Source of the DNA: an uncultured Lutibacter sp.
Lineage (GTDB): Bacteria > Bacteroidota > Bacteroidia > Flavobacteriales > Flavobacteriaceae
NCBI RefSeq assembly: GCF_937891065.1
Contig: NZ_CALAEQ010000099.1
Location: forward strand, 1-64,000
Direction: 5' to 3'
DNA: 64,000 nt
Both the position numbers and the translations under genes were made by a program. Positions within the stretch are counted from its first letter, which is position 1. Every line of letters starts with the position of its first letter. Below the pieces are notes generated by a model. It was not told the origin of the DNA, did no database searches, and saw only the letters and a program-made list of their open reading frames with translations. Shown here piece by piece: positions 11,033 through 20,936 of the stretch.

Positions 11033-13222
11033 ATGAATATAAATACCTTTAGAATTCTCCTATTTTTTTGTTTTTTATTTTTTAATTTTAATGTAGAAGC
11101 TCAAATAAATTGGACAAATGATGGCGATTCTTATTTTAAATTAGAAAAAAATCAATTAGTGACCTATACCCTACCTAACCATGGCGTAAAAACAGTCATT
11201 TCAAAAGAGCAACTTACCCCAGTAGGGAAATCGGAACCTATTAAGATCGCCCATTTTTCATTCTCTTCAGACCAACAAAAAGTGCTATTGTTTACAAATA
11301 CTAAAAAAGTTTGGAGACTAAATACCAAAGGAGACTATTGGGTTTTTGACTTTAAAACAAATACGCTCACTCAAATAGGGAAGACCTTACCAACTTCATC
11401 TCTGATGTTTGCAAAATTTTCTCCAGATGGGAAAACTATAGCTTATGTTTCCGAAAACAATTTATATAGTGAAGATTATGCAAGTGGCAACATCCAACCA
11501 TTAACTAAGGATGGAACGGTTACCTTAATAAATGGAACTTTTGATTGGGCTTATGAGGAAGAGTTTGCTTGTAGAGATGGATTTCGTTGGAGTCCAGACA
11601 GTAAATCTATTGCCTATTGGCAAATTGATGCAAGTGCTATCAAGAAATTTTATATGATAAACAATACAGATGCTATCTATTCACAATTAGTACCTTTAGA
11701 ATATCCTAAAGTTGGCGAAAGCCCTTCTGCCTGTAAAGTTGGGGTTGTAAAACTTTCCGATTCTAAAACAACTTGGATTAATATTCCAGGAGATGCCTCA
11801 CAGAACTATTTAGTAAGAATGGAATTTATTCCATCAACCAACAATTTATTAATCCAACAATTAAACAGAAAACAAAATAACAGCAAATTATATATTATAG
11901 ATGCTTTAAATGGAAGTACAAAAGTTATTCAAGAAGAATCTGATGAAGCTTGGGTAGATCTATTTCAATTAGGAAATCCATATCAAATTGATTATACAAA
12001 TAATTTTAGTTTTTTGAAAGATACCAATAGCATTCTTTGGGCATCAGAAAAAGATGGATGGAGGCATTTATATCAAGTTTCTTTAGAAGGAAAGCCTGAA
12101 GTTCTTATCACAAATGGAGAATACGATGTTATCGATTTAAAGCACGTCAATGTACAAGAAGGATATGTTTATTATTTAGCTTCACCAGATAATGCCACTC
12201 AAAAGTATTTATATAAATCTAAATTAAACGGAAAAGGAAAAAGCAAATTATTAAGCCCTGAAAGTTTAAAGGGAACTCACGATTATTCTTTTTCTACTAA
12301 TGGTAAATATGCTGAACATAGTTTCTCAAACCACTACACCCCAAGTACTAAAGAATTTATTACTGTTGCCAATCAGAAAGCTTTAAGTGAAGAAAAAAGC
12401 ATCATTAATAACGTAAAAAAAATAGAAGAAAAAGCAACCACAGAGTTTTTTACTATTACCACTGCAGATAACGTTGAAATGGACGGATGGATGGTGAAAC
12501 CAACTAATTTCGATCCAAGTAAAAAATATCCTGTGGTGTTTTATGTTTATTCTGAGCCCGCTAGTACTACCGTAAACGACAACTATTATGCCGGAAGAAA
12601 TTGGTTTTATAAAGGAAATATGGCCGATGATGGATATATATACATTTCTCTAGATAACAGAGGTACTCCAGCTCCAAAAGGACGCGAATGGAGAAAGTCT
12701 ATTTACAAAAAAATTGGTGTAATTAATATAAACGATCAAGCTATGGCAGCCAAAGAGATTTTGAAATGGGACTTTGTTGATGCTGAACGCTTAGCAGTTT
12801 GGGGGCATAGTGGTGGCGGATCTGCCACATTAAATTTGATGTTTCGATATCCTGAGATTTACAAAACGGGAATTTCACTTGCTGCAGTTGCAAATCAATT
12901 AACTTATGATAACATTTATCAAGAACGTTATATGGGTTTACCTCAAGAAAACATGGATGATTTTATTGAAGGTTCACCTATTACATATGCCAAAAATTTA
13001 GAAGGAAATCTACTTTATATACATGGAACTGGAGATGACAATGTCCATTATCAAAATGCTGAACTTTTATTAAATGAATTGATAAAATACAACAAGCAAT
13101 TTCAATTTATGCCATATCCAAACAGATCTCATGGATTTAGAGAAGGAGAAGGTACTTGGGAACATTTGTCAACTTTATATACAAATTACTTAAAACTACA
13201 CTGTCCTCCAGGAGGAAGGTAA
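11033..13222 (+). CDS. S9 family peptidase (dipeptidyl peptidase IV-like)
   Basis: DPP-IV N-terminal beta-propeller; catalytic 'AVWGHSGGGSATLNLMFRYPEIYKTGISLAAV' (GxSxG), D in 'HGTGDDNVHYQN', H in 'YPNRSHGF'. Confidence 0.95.
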   Translation: MNINTFRILLFFCFLFFNFNVEAQINWTNDGDSYFKLEKNQLVTYTLPNHGVKTVISKEQLTPVGKSEPIKIAHFSFSSDQQKVLLFTNTKKVWRLNTKGDYWVFDFKTNTLTQIGKTLPTSSLMFAKFSPDGKTIAYVSENNLYSEDYASGNIQPLTKDGTVTLINGTFDWAYEEEFACRDGFRWSPDSKSIAYWQIDASAIKKFYMINNTDAIYSQLVPLEYPKVGESPSACKVGVVKLSDSKTTWINIPGDASQNYLVRMEFIPSTNNLLIQQLNRKQNNSKLYIIDALNGSTKVIQEESDEAWVDLFQLGNPYQIDYTNNFSFLKDTNSILWASEKDGWRHLYQVSLEGKPEVLITNGEYDVIDLKHVNVQEGYVYYLASPDNATQKYLYKSKLNGKGKSKLLSPESLKGTHDYSFSTNGKYAEHSFSNHYTPSTKEFITVANQKALSEEKSIINNVKKIEEKATTEFFTITTADNVEMDGWMVKPTNFDPSKKYPVVFYVYSEPASTTVNDNYYAGRNWFYKGNMADDGYIYISLDNRGTPAPKGREWRKSIYKKIGVININDQAMAAKEILKWDFVDAERLAVWGHSGGGSATLNLMFRYPEIYKTGISLAAVANQLTYDNIYQERYMGLPQENMDDFIEGSPITYAKNLEGNLLYIHGTGDDNVHYQNAELLLNELIKYNKQFQFMPYPNRSHGFREGEGTWEHLSTLYTNYLKLHCPPGGR

Positions 13223-13318
13223 ATTTTAGTAAAAATACATCCTCATTAATTAAGAAAAATAAAGAAAGAACAACATTGGTGATCGTTGGTAAGTCTTTAA
13301 AAATAGATGAAACACTTC

Positions 13319-13344
13319 AAAAACCCCTTTCTTATGGGGTTTTT
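13319..13344 (+). terminator. Intrinsic terminator downstream of the S9 peptidase gene
   Basis: AAAAACCCC TTTCTTAT GGGGTTTTT. Confidence 0.75.
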
Positions 13345-13434
13345 GCTTTTAATAATATTATTGTTATTTCAAGCTTAAATAACACTTTTTAAAAAATGAC
13401 AGGAATTTTAACCAAAACCTTAGTAAATACTATT

Positions 13435-15288
13435 TTACTTTTTTTCAGCCATAAATAAATTTTCTAAAGATTCAAATCCTTCCATATATTTCAATTTTGT
13501 TTGGTTTGAATTGTCGTAAATTTCCAATGCTTTTTTACCTTGATTTATTAATTCAATGCCTTCTTTTTTAACCGTAGGATCAAACTTCTTTTTGAGTTGC
13601 CATATTTTCAGGATTGAAAAATTATAACATACTTTTCCTATTAATATATTATAAAAAATAGGGTTATCTAAACTAAGTTTATTGTATATAATTAATGCTT
13701 CTTTATATTTTTCCGGGGCCAATTCAGAGTCTTTTTGCTCACCTTGATATATAAGTCCTAATTCAGTTGCTAAACTAGCAACTCCTGAAGAGAATAAAGG
13801 ATTATCTAGTGCTTGTTCTCTTAATATTAATAATGCTTCTTCATATTTTTCAATCGCAAGTTTAATTTCATTATTACCTTGATATATTAATCCTAAATTC
13901 ATTAAAGAAGTTGAGATAACCGCCAATTGTGTACGATCATTAATTACGAGTTCTTTTCTTATTTTTAAAGCCGTTTCAATATAATTTAATGCTAATGAAT
14001 ATTGCTGAATACTAATATATAAACTTCCTATATTATTTAATGTATTTGCTAAATCTGGCAAATACATTTTGGGATTTCCTTGTACCTTATATTTACATAT
14101 TTGTAATGCTTCGGCATATAAATTTAATGCTTTATTAGATTCTCCTATTTTTGAATAAAGATCTCCCAAACCATTTAGTGAGTTTATCAAATCCAGTGAA
14201 TATCTATTTGAATTTTCTTGCGTAAGTTTTCTTTGTATGATTATTGCTTCACTGTATTTGTCAATTGCTTTGGAAAATTGATTTTGTTCACTTAAGATTG
14301 TTCCTAAATTGTTTAATACTTGTGCCTTTAGCCCATTACTTTCTTTGTGATTATTTAATATACTCAATGCTTCTTTATAATTTAATATTGCCATTTCATT
14401 AAAATTTTGCATATGACGTAACAGGCCTACTTTATGCAAGTTTTTGACTAACAGTATCGGGTTATATATTTTTTTTCTTAACAATAAACTTAAAGTGTCA
14501 TACTTTTGAATGGCTTCTTTAAATCTGTATAAATTTTCAAGGCTTTTAGCATCTCTTTCAATTTCCTCAAGACCTGCTTGCATTTTATGCTCACTTTCTA
14601 CTATTTCTTTAAATGCTTTTTTAGTATTTAATACTTTTCTAGCCTCTTCAATTTGAATGCCTGCATCCAAAGCATCTAAAAAGTCAATAACTCGTTGGTT
14701 TGCATCATCTCTATTGATACTCGCTATTTCTAAAGCTTCTTTATAAATCTTTAAAGAATCATTGGTTTGTGTCTTTAAATGCGCGATTTCATCTTGTAAG
14801 TTTATTACTAAGTTATGTGAAGCTCCTAATTTTTCTTTTATAGCTATCAATTCTCTATTTTTTTTATCGATGATGCTTTTTTCTTCTGTTCGGATAATAT
14901 TATAATATTTCTTTGCTGCTTCATCCCTGAATCCCTTAGGGCAGACTATAATTTTTAAGGGTGCTCTGCTGGCATCTGAAGGTATATTTACTGCTTCCAA
15001 CTTATCAGCATTAACCAATTCAATTTTCTTAATTTTAGTACCATTTAAAACTATTTCATTACCTATTTCTGGATATACCGTAGTTCCTGCTTTATTGTGA
15101 GGGAAATTTAAAATATAATCGCCTTCAGACTTTGAATAATCTCCACTACTACCTTTTGCTTTAATCTCTACCCCAACAGCAGGGGTTTTTCCGCTATTCA
15201 AATAAACAACAGAACCTATTATTTTGCTTTGCGAAATAGCATTCCAACTTAAAACAAATAGCATCAAGATTGTAATATTTACTTTCAT
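13435..15288 (-). CDS. Exported carboxypeptidase-regulatory-like, coiled-coil and TPR protein of unknown function
   Basis: Signal peptide 'MKVNITILMLFVLSWNAISQ'; N-terminal 'GSVVYLNSGKTPAVGVEIKAKG'; central coiled coil; several kinesin-light-chain-like TPRs ('ALNYIETALKIRKELV', 'AIEKYEEALLILREQ'). Confidence 0.75.
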   Translation of the reverse strand: MKVNITILMLFVLSWNAISQSKIIGSVVYLNSGKTPAVGVEIKAKGSSGDYSKSEGDYILNFPHNKAGTTVYPEIGNEIVLNGTKIKKIELVNADKLEAVNIPSDASRAPLKIIVCPKGFRDEAAKKYYNIIRTEEKSIIDKKNRELIAIKEKLGASHNLVINLQDEIAHLKTQTNDSLKIYKEALEIASINRDDANQRVIDFLDALDAGIQIEEARKVLNTKKAFKEIVESEHKMQAGLEEIERDAKSLENLYRFKEAIQKYDTLSLLLRKKIYNPILLVKNLHKVGLLRHMQNFNEMAILNYKEALSILNNHKESNGLKAQVLNNLGTILSEQNQFSKAIDKYSEAIIIQRKLTQENSNRYSLDLINSLNGLGDLYSKIGESNKALNLYAEALQICKYKVQGNPKMYLPDLANTLNNIGSLYISIQQYSLALNYIETALKIRKELVINDRTQLAVISTSLMNLGLIYQGNNEIKLAIEKYEEALLILREQALDNPLFSSGVASLATELGLIYQGEQKDSELAPEKYKEALIIYNKLSLDNPIFYNILIGKVCYNFSILKIWQLKKKFDPTVKKEGIELINQGKKALEIYDNSNQTKLKYMEGFESLENLFMAEKK

Positions 15289-15291
15289 GTT

Positions 15292-16803
15292 TTAATTTTT
15301 TGAAATTAAGATTTCAATCGCATCACCAGCAACATATGATTTTTCTTTAGAGATATAACCTTCTTTTTCTACTCTAATTACATAATATATTCTTCTAAGA
15401 TTTATAGGAACTTTTATATAGAATTCTCCTAACTCATTCGTATATGTTATTATATTATCAACTATTATTTTAGCATTATTAATCAGAGTTTGACCATCTC
15501 TAGAAATGACTTTCCCTTTTATTTCTGATAAAACTTCATTTGGTTTAATTAATAATAAAGCTGCTTTATTATCTAAAACCATGCTATCATTAACAAACTC
15601 CCAATAATTATCAACGAGTTCAATTTCACATGCCAATTTCTTTAAATTACTTGATAGTTCTGAAAGTATAATTTCATTAGAAAAAGTAATTTCTTTTTCT
15701 TTTGTTTCTGAAGGAAAATAAAAAAGAACGCGCGCTTCTTCTGATAGTTTAGGGTACTCAGAGTGAATTTCCAATGAGTTATCTAACATTATTCCAACAT
15801 TCATTTGAAAAGGAGCTGTTTTAATTTTATAAACAAGACCAATTATACACAGTGAAATAATAGCGAAAAGAGCTATAATTATTACTTTGTTTTTTGCTAT
15901 CCAATTTTGCTTTAATTCTTTGCTGAAACCTTTCGTAATTCCTTTTATTTTATCTATTTCATCTCTAATTTCACCTGTTATATCAACTAGTAATTGCGTA
16001 TCTTTTTTAATACCATCTATTTGATTGTTGATACTTGCTTCAAATTCTGGAGTAATTTGATCAAAAGAAGTTTCAATTATTTTTTTACTTACTTGATTCC
16101 ATTTACTATTGCTTTTTTGTATGGTTTCTTTTTCTTTATTATCATCTAACTTTTGAAGTATCAGTTCATTTTGAGCAATTACTTTATTAATTGTCTGGTC
16201 TAAATTCTGATAAACTTCTCTTTGATATGCAATGAGCGCTGGTCTATTTTTTTCATTTTTAAGTAATTCACCAAAACAAAGTTTAAGGTTAGGTTCAAAT
16301 TGTTTTATGAAGAAATTTTTATACGAATTATTTTCATTAATTGTAGGAAATCCTTCAATATTTAAATCAAAAGTTTTTAAAAGGTTATTTTCATTTGTTG
16401 GGTTCTCAATTATTTTATAAACGCCATCTCCCTTTTCATTTAATGTATTTTTTAGGAGTTTAACTTCCTCCAATAGTGATTTGGTAAATAATTTTAACTC
16501 TTTTATTTGGGTTGGATCTGAAAGTTCTTTTTTGTAAAGAATCTGGATATTTAAAATAGCCCATTCAACTGCCTTAACCATAATTTTCTGCAAATCGTGG
16601 TTAAGGTCTGATGGATCTGTTTCTTGTAGAAGTTTACCAATTTTGTTAAATTCTATTTTATCAAAAAAATTATTTGAAATTCCACCTACTATTCCACTTA
16701 AAGCACCAATAATCAAATTTGAACTTCCTTGAGTAGTTATTGAAAGCCCTGTAGTAATTGCGAAGCCAGCAATATTCTTTATAATAGCTAATTTTTCATT
16801 CAT
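15292..16803 (-). CDS. Single-TM protein with cytoplasmic alpha-helical N-terminus and C-terminal carboxypeptidase-regulatory-like domain; unknown function
   Basis: Hydrophobic/Gly-rich N-terminus; coiled-coil centre; TM 'VIIIALFAIISLCIIGLVYKI'; C-terminal 'IKGKVISRDGQTLINNAKIIVDNIITYTNELGEFYIKVP'. 3 bp between stop and the next start. Confidence 0.75.
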   Translation of the reverse strand: MNEKLAIIKNIAGFAITTGLSITTQGSSNLIIGALSGIVGGISNNFFDKIEFNKIGKLLQETDPSDLNHDLQKIMVKAVEWAILNIQILYKKELSDPTQIKELKLFTKSLLEEVKLLKNTLNEKGDGVYKIIENPTNENNLLKTFDLNIEGFPTINENNSYKNFFIKQFEPNLKLCFGELLKNEKNRPALIAYQREVYQNLDQTINKVIAQNELILQKLDDNKEKETIQKSNSKWNQVSKKIIETSFDQITPEFEASINNQIDGIKKDTQLLVDITGEIRDEIDKIKGITKGFSKELKQNWIAKNKVIIIALFAIISLCIIGLVYKIKTAPFQMNVGIMLDNSLEIHSEYPKLSEEARVLFYFPSETKEKEITFSNEIILSELSSNLKKLACEIELVDNYWEFVNDSMVLDNKAALLLIKPNEVLSEIKGKVISRDGQTLINNAKIIVDNIITYTNELGEFYIKVPINLRRIYYVIRVEKEGYISKEKSYVAGDAIEILISKN

Positions 16804-18069
16804 AACTTTAGCTTTATTTATTTAATTCTTATTTTTATGTTTTTCCCAAAAAACACTACCACCTATACTTAAATAATTTTCTATAATAGCATAGGCTTTT
16901 AATCTTAAAAATCTATATGAATTCTTCTACTTTTCAACTCTGAACTACCAAGTTTTTTCTTTCTGTATTGAAAGCTTATTCTATTGTATTCCTTTTGAAA
17001 ATAATTTACAATTAGTTAATAAATTCAAAAAAAATTATGTCTTTGCCATTTTTATTACCACTTTATTTTATTATTAATAACTTAATGATGTATCCTATAA
17101 ACAAAGAAATTATTATGATTGAAAAGTATTTTTCATAAATTATTGTCCTACTAATAGAAACTGAAATGGTGCTTTTTGGGGAATTACAGAAGAAAATAAC
17201 AAAGCGAAATGTAGTCGAAAAAGCGGCTATGTTAATTGATAAAGGTGTTAATATTTTAGATTGAACATTCTTCACACAATAAATTTACAAAAAAAACTTA
17301 ATAATAACGAATCCAGCAACTTAGAATATTAATCATGTGAGTTTCTCTATAATTGAGCATTTAAAAAGATGCAAAAAAACATGATTTACGCCTTGAAGAA
17401 TTCCTAATGACAACACTTATTTTAACCTGATAAACTAAAAAAGTAGTTCCCACTATTACTCGGAGTTGCAACCAACATCTCGTAAATTTACTCTTAAAGG
17501 AAGTTTCTAAACGACAGAACCATTTATTCTCCCTATTCTATTAAGAATAATAGCTAAAGATTATTATAATGATGAAAGCTTTTGCAGAGATAATAAAGGA
17601 AATCTTAATCTATGGAACAAGTAAAATCTATCCACTCAAGCAAACAAGAGTAGCTACATTAATACTTTCATAGAAAGGAAAGGAATGTAAATTAAGGTAT
17701 AGCTAAAGCACTCAACGGAAATAATAAATACCATTGGTTTTTAAGTTGAGTGAGGCCTAATATCTTTTAATTAGAAGTTTATCTTAATTATTTCAAGTGA
17801 TTATCCCAAAATATATTCACTATTTGTTTATCTTTATACTGAAACTTCATAGAATGAGTTTGTTTTTCTCCTCAAAACAAATAACATACGTACGATTGTT
17901 TGAAATATTTAAAAACTAAAAAGTATACAATAACATGGCTTGGTTTGTATGCGACTGAATATGGGTGAATATGGGTGAGCCTTTCAGGTTTCGCCATTGA
18001 TCATGTATTACAAAAACAGGCAACCCAATTTAAGTAAAATAAATTATAAACACTATAAAACAGCGCATC

Positions 18070-19383
18070 ATGAAAAAGTGGATAATACTATTTGTAGGAA
18101 TTCTAGCATGTAAGTTTATGGCATTTGGCCAAATATCGAACGGTAAAGTACAAGCCAAAAGTTATACGCAATCTACAGGAAGAGTACATGCAACAGATGA
18201 ACCTGCGGCCGAAGGAGGTACGTGTCTTGGATGGATTTCAAATGGTACTTACGCTGCTTACAGACACGATTTTGGATCGGGTGCAAATCTTTTCCGTATA
18301 AGTGCTTCTAGTGGAACTTCAGGCGGAAGCATACAAATACGAACCGGAAGTTCTTCGGGAACTTTGCTCGGTACCGTTCAGTTTTCAAATACTGGGTCGT
18401 TTACTAAATACCAGACAAAAGAAACTACCATTAATTCCATATCTGGGGTACAAGACCTATATCTCGTATTTATTGGAGGAGCAGGTTGGCTCTTTAACAT
18501 TGCTTGGTTCGAAACACTGTCAACAAGTAATAGTAGTGGAATGGTCCTAACACCAGCACCTGTTTCTTCTGGGGGGCAAATATCCAATGGTAAGGTACAA
18601 GCCAAAAGTTATACGCAATCTACAGGAAGAGTACATGCAACAGATGAACCTGCGGCCGAAGGAGGTACGTGTCTTGGATGGATTTCAAATGGTACTTACG
18701 CTGCTTACAGACACGATTTTGGATCGGGTGCAAATCTTTTCCGTATAAGTGCTTCTAGTGGAACTTCAGGCGGAAGCATACAAATACGAACCGGAAGTTC
18801 TTCGGGAACTTTGCTCGGTACCGTTCAGTTTTCAAATACTGGGTCGTTTACTAAATACCAGACAAAAGAAACTACCATTAATTCCATATCTGGGGTACAA
18901 GACCTATATCTCGTATTTATTGGAGGAGCAGGTTGGCTCTTTAACATTGCATGGTTCGAAACACTGTCAACAAATAATAGTAGCGGAATGGTCCCAACAC
19001 CTGTTTCTTCTCAACCAGTGTTGGGTAGTATAATATTCCAAAACGGGAACACGTCTGGGGTCTTTAACGGAGTCAAAAGCAACACGGATTTTTATGTTAG
19101 GCAAACCACTATTATTTCGAGTATTTTGAACTACCACTGGAACAATGGTAACGGGTCGCAGCCCGGTCAGATAGGATTACGTGATGCCCGCGGGACAATA
19201 CTGGGAACATGGCAATCAGAAGGAAGTGATGGAATGAGGGGAGTCAAAAACGCAAATTGGACAGTTCACCCCAATATTACCTTACAACCAGGTATTTACA
19301 TGATTACAGATAGCGAACCTTCTACTTGGTCACAAAACAGCGGTTCGTTTGGTGCGGGATTCTCCATTGTAAATGCGAAATAA
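18070..19383 (+). CDS. Secreted protein with two near-identical CBM6-type carbohydrate-binding modules and an unassigned C-terminal domain
   Basis: Signal peptide; 'GTCLGWISNGTYAAYRHDFGSG...LFNIAWFE' CBM6-like pattern twice; C-terminal 'PVLGSIIFQNGNTSGVFNG...GAGFSIVNAK'. Confidence 0.8.
   Translation: MKKWIILFVGILACKFMAFGQISNGKVQAKSYTQSTGRVHATDEPAAEGGTCLGWISNGTYAAYRHDFGSGANLFRISASSGTSGGSIQIRTGSSSGTLLGTVQFSNTGSFTKYQTKETTINSISGVQDLYLVFIGGAGWLFNIAWFETLSTSNSSGMVLTPAPVSSGGQISNGKVQAKSYTQSTGRVHATDEPAAEGGTCLGWISNGTYAAYRHDFGSGANLFRISASSGTSGGSIQIRTGSSSGTLLGTVQFSNTGSFTKYQTKETTINSISGVQDLYLVFIGGAGWLFNIAWFETLSTNNSSGMVPTPVSSQPVLGSIIFQNGNTSGVFNGVKSNTDFYVRQTTIISSILNYHWNNGNGSQPGQIGLRDARGTILGTWQSEGSDGMRGVKNANWTVHPNITLQPGIYMITDSEPSTWSQNSGSFGAGFSIVNAK
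18148..18950 (+). repeat. Direct tandem repeat, period 447 bp, with about 356 bp identical between copies (18148-18503 and 18595-18950)
   Basis: Visual alignment of the two segments; first differences are gcTtgg/gcAtgg at 18504/18951 and aaAgta/aaGgta at 18147/18594. Confidence 0.9.
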
Positions 19384-20036
19384 ACACATGTAAATAGACC
19401 CCGATAATTTCGAATCAAGATCAATGTTAGCGTTGCAGAGCAGTCATACAATTTAGCAAGAACCTAATGAAGACAGCTTGATTAAATTAATTGACGTGTA
19501 AATTGTCAATAATAGGCACCCTGCTTTTGGGAATTTTATATAGAGTGTTTCAAAATCTTTAAATTTGAATCATTGAACTAAAGCAGGAATTTATTAATTC
19601 AATACATAATTATTAGAATATTAAGGGATTTAACCTTAATATTTCTTGAAATACTTTAGTATTAATGCCACTAAAAGAGGGAGGAACTTTTTTATATCAA
19701 AAAAATTGGCGAGTCTCAGTTGAAGTAAGATGTAATTATTTTGGAAGTGGAAATGAGGCAATAAAAAAGGACCACTATAATTAGAAATCCTTTTTTAGAG
19801 TTTGATTTATTTCTTACTAAAAATTTAACTCTTGCCTAAAACCAAAATTAGTTAAAATATAACTTGTTAATTTTCAGACATTAAGATGTTGTTAACAACT
19901 TTATGCACAAAATTATTAAGAGTTTCCAATTAAAGCCTGCTCTTATGATTTAGAATTATTCTAATTAGATTTTGCATTTCATGAAGTAAAATAAGGCAGC
20001 AAATAATCAATTCGTACACCAAAACCTTACGTATAA

Positions 20037-20085
20037 AAAAAAGCCTCTACATTTCTGTAAAGGCTTTCAGCACTTGAGCTCCCCC
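20037..20085. repeat. attL: 49-bp direct repeat identical to 40410-40458
   Basis: AAAAAAGCCTCTACATTTCTGTAAAGGCTTTCAGCACTTGAGCTCCCCC present at both coordinates. Confidence 0.95.
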
Positions 20086-20172
20086 AGCCAAATCTTGACT
20101 ATCTTTTCCTGTATTAATTGCTATTGAACCAACAATCAACACGATAATTCCAATTATTACAAACCAAACCAT
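20047..20172 (-). CDS. 41-aa predicted single-TM microprotein whose C-terminus is encoded by the att repeat
   Basis: Manual translation: MVWFVIIGIIVLIVGSIAINTGKDSQDLAGGAQVLKAFTEM*; absent from the ORF track, probably because of a length cutoff. Confidence 0.5.
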   Translation of the reverse strand: MVWFVIIGIIVLIVGSIAINTGKDSQDLAGGAQVLKAFTEM

Positions 20173-20333
20173 AATTTTTATTTTAAATTAATCACTTCAT
20201 TTTAATTCCTTTTTAAAGAAATCTAGAAAATGGTTATAAACAATCTGATAGCATTCCTTTATTATTTCATTAATTTGAATCATCAGACAACTTAAATCCA
20301 TTGTTGTTTAAGTCTTAATTTATGTTACATTGG

Positions 20334-20783
20334 TCAATTAAGGTTATTCTCAGAACCTTTCATTGCATAAACAACACTATCAAATACTCCATGGACTGAA
20401 CTAAAAATTTGATATTCTATATTGTTTCTGTTATATATAAAATATCCATCTCCAATTTTCAGAGAAACATTTTTATTTACAAATACACTATTACCCATTC
20501 CTCCATAATAAAAGTCAAAAAGAATTTTATCTGTTTTTATATCATTGTGCTTATATGTATTTTGGTGTTTAAACAATAGTCGCTCTGCACCTAAATATGT
20601 ATTTTCATCCGAGAATAAACTTGTTTCATAACAAACTAGTTGTCCAGCTTTAATAAGGTAAATCGTAATTCCTCCTGAATTTCCCATAGCGCCACTTCCT
20701 GCAACTTCCGCATAAATAATTTCATCAGCTAAAACTGTATCAAGTACATCTATTGATAATTTTGTCATTATTGGTTCAATCAT
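20334..20783 (-). CDS. Hypothetical protein (island cargo)
   Basis: 149-aa ORF with plausible composition, no recognised domain. Confidence 0.55.
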   Translation of the reverse strand: MIEPIMTKLSIDVLDTVLADEIIYAEVAGSGAMGNSGGITIYLIKAGQLVCYETSLFSDENTYLGAERLLFKHQNTYKHNDIKTDKILFDFYYGGMGNSVFVNKNVSLKIGDGYFIYNRNNIEYQIFSSVHGVFDSVVYAMKGSENNLN

Positions 20784-20936
20784 AGCTATTTCTTTTTAAT
20801 ATTATTAATTTGTACAGACAAACTCTTTTGTATATAGCTTAATCACACTGACATAGTAATAATTAAGTATGAGAAACTTACTGCATTGAAACCTTAATGA
20901 ACCTTACTTAAGCTTAGTTTTTGTTTGATGAGATTT

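Noticed and set aside
13156-13392. 78-aa ORF after the S9 peptidase
   Set aside because: Overlaps the peptidase 3' end in another frame and runs through its terminator.
17063-17275. 70-aa minus-strand ORF
   Set aside because: Low-complexity hydrophobic sequence antisense to a more protein-like (but interrupted) plus-strand frame.
17300-17780. Possible transposase remnant
   Set aside because: No continuous protein-like frame or inverted repeats could be supported by eye; left as gene-poor DNA.
18302-19033. 82-, 94- and 75-aa ORFs inside the CBM gene
   Set aside because: Off-frame or antisense to the CBM6 protein; they look repeated only because the DNA is duplicated.
13345-20036. A second, older island stacked at the same tRNA site
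   Set aside because: No further copy of the 49-bp att sequence was found near 13.3-20.0 kb; accessory character alone is insufficient.
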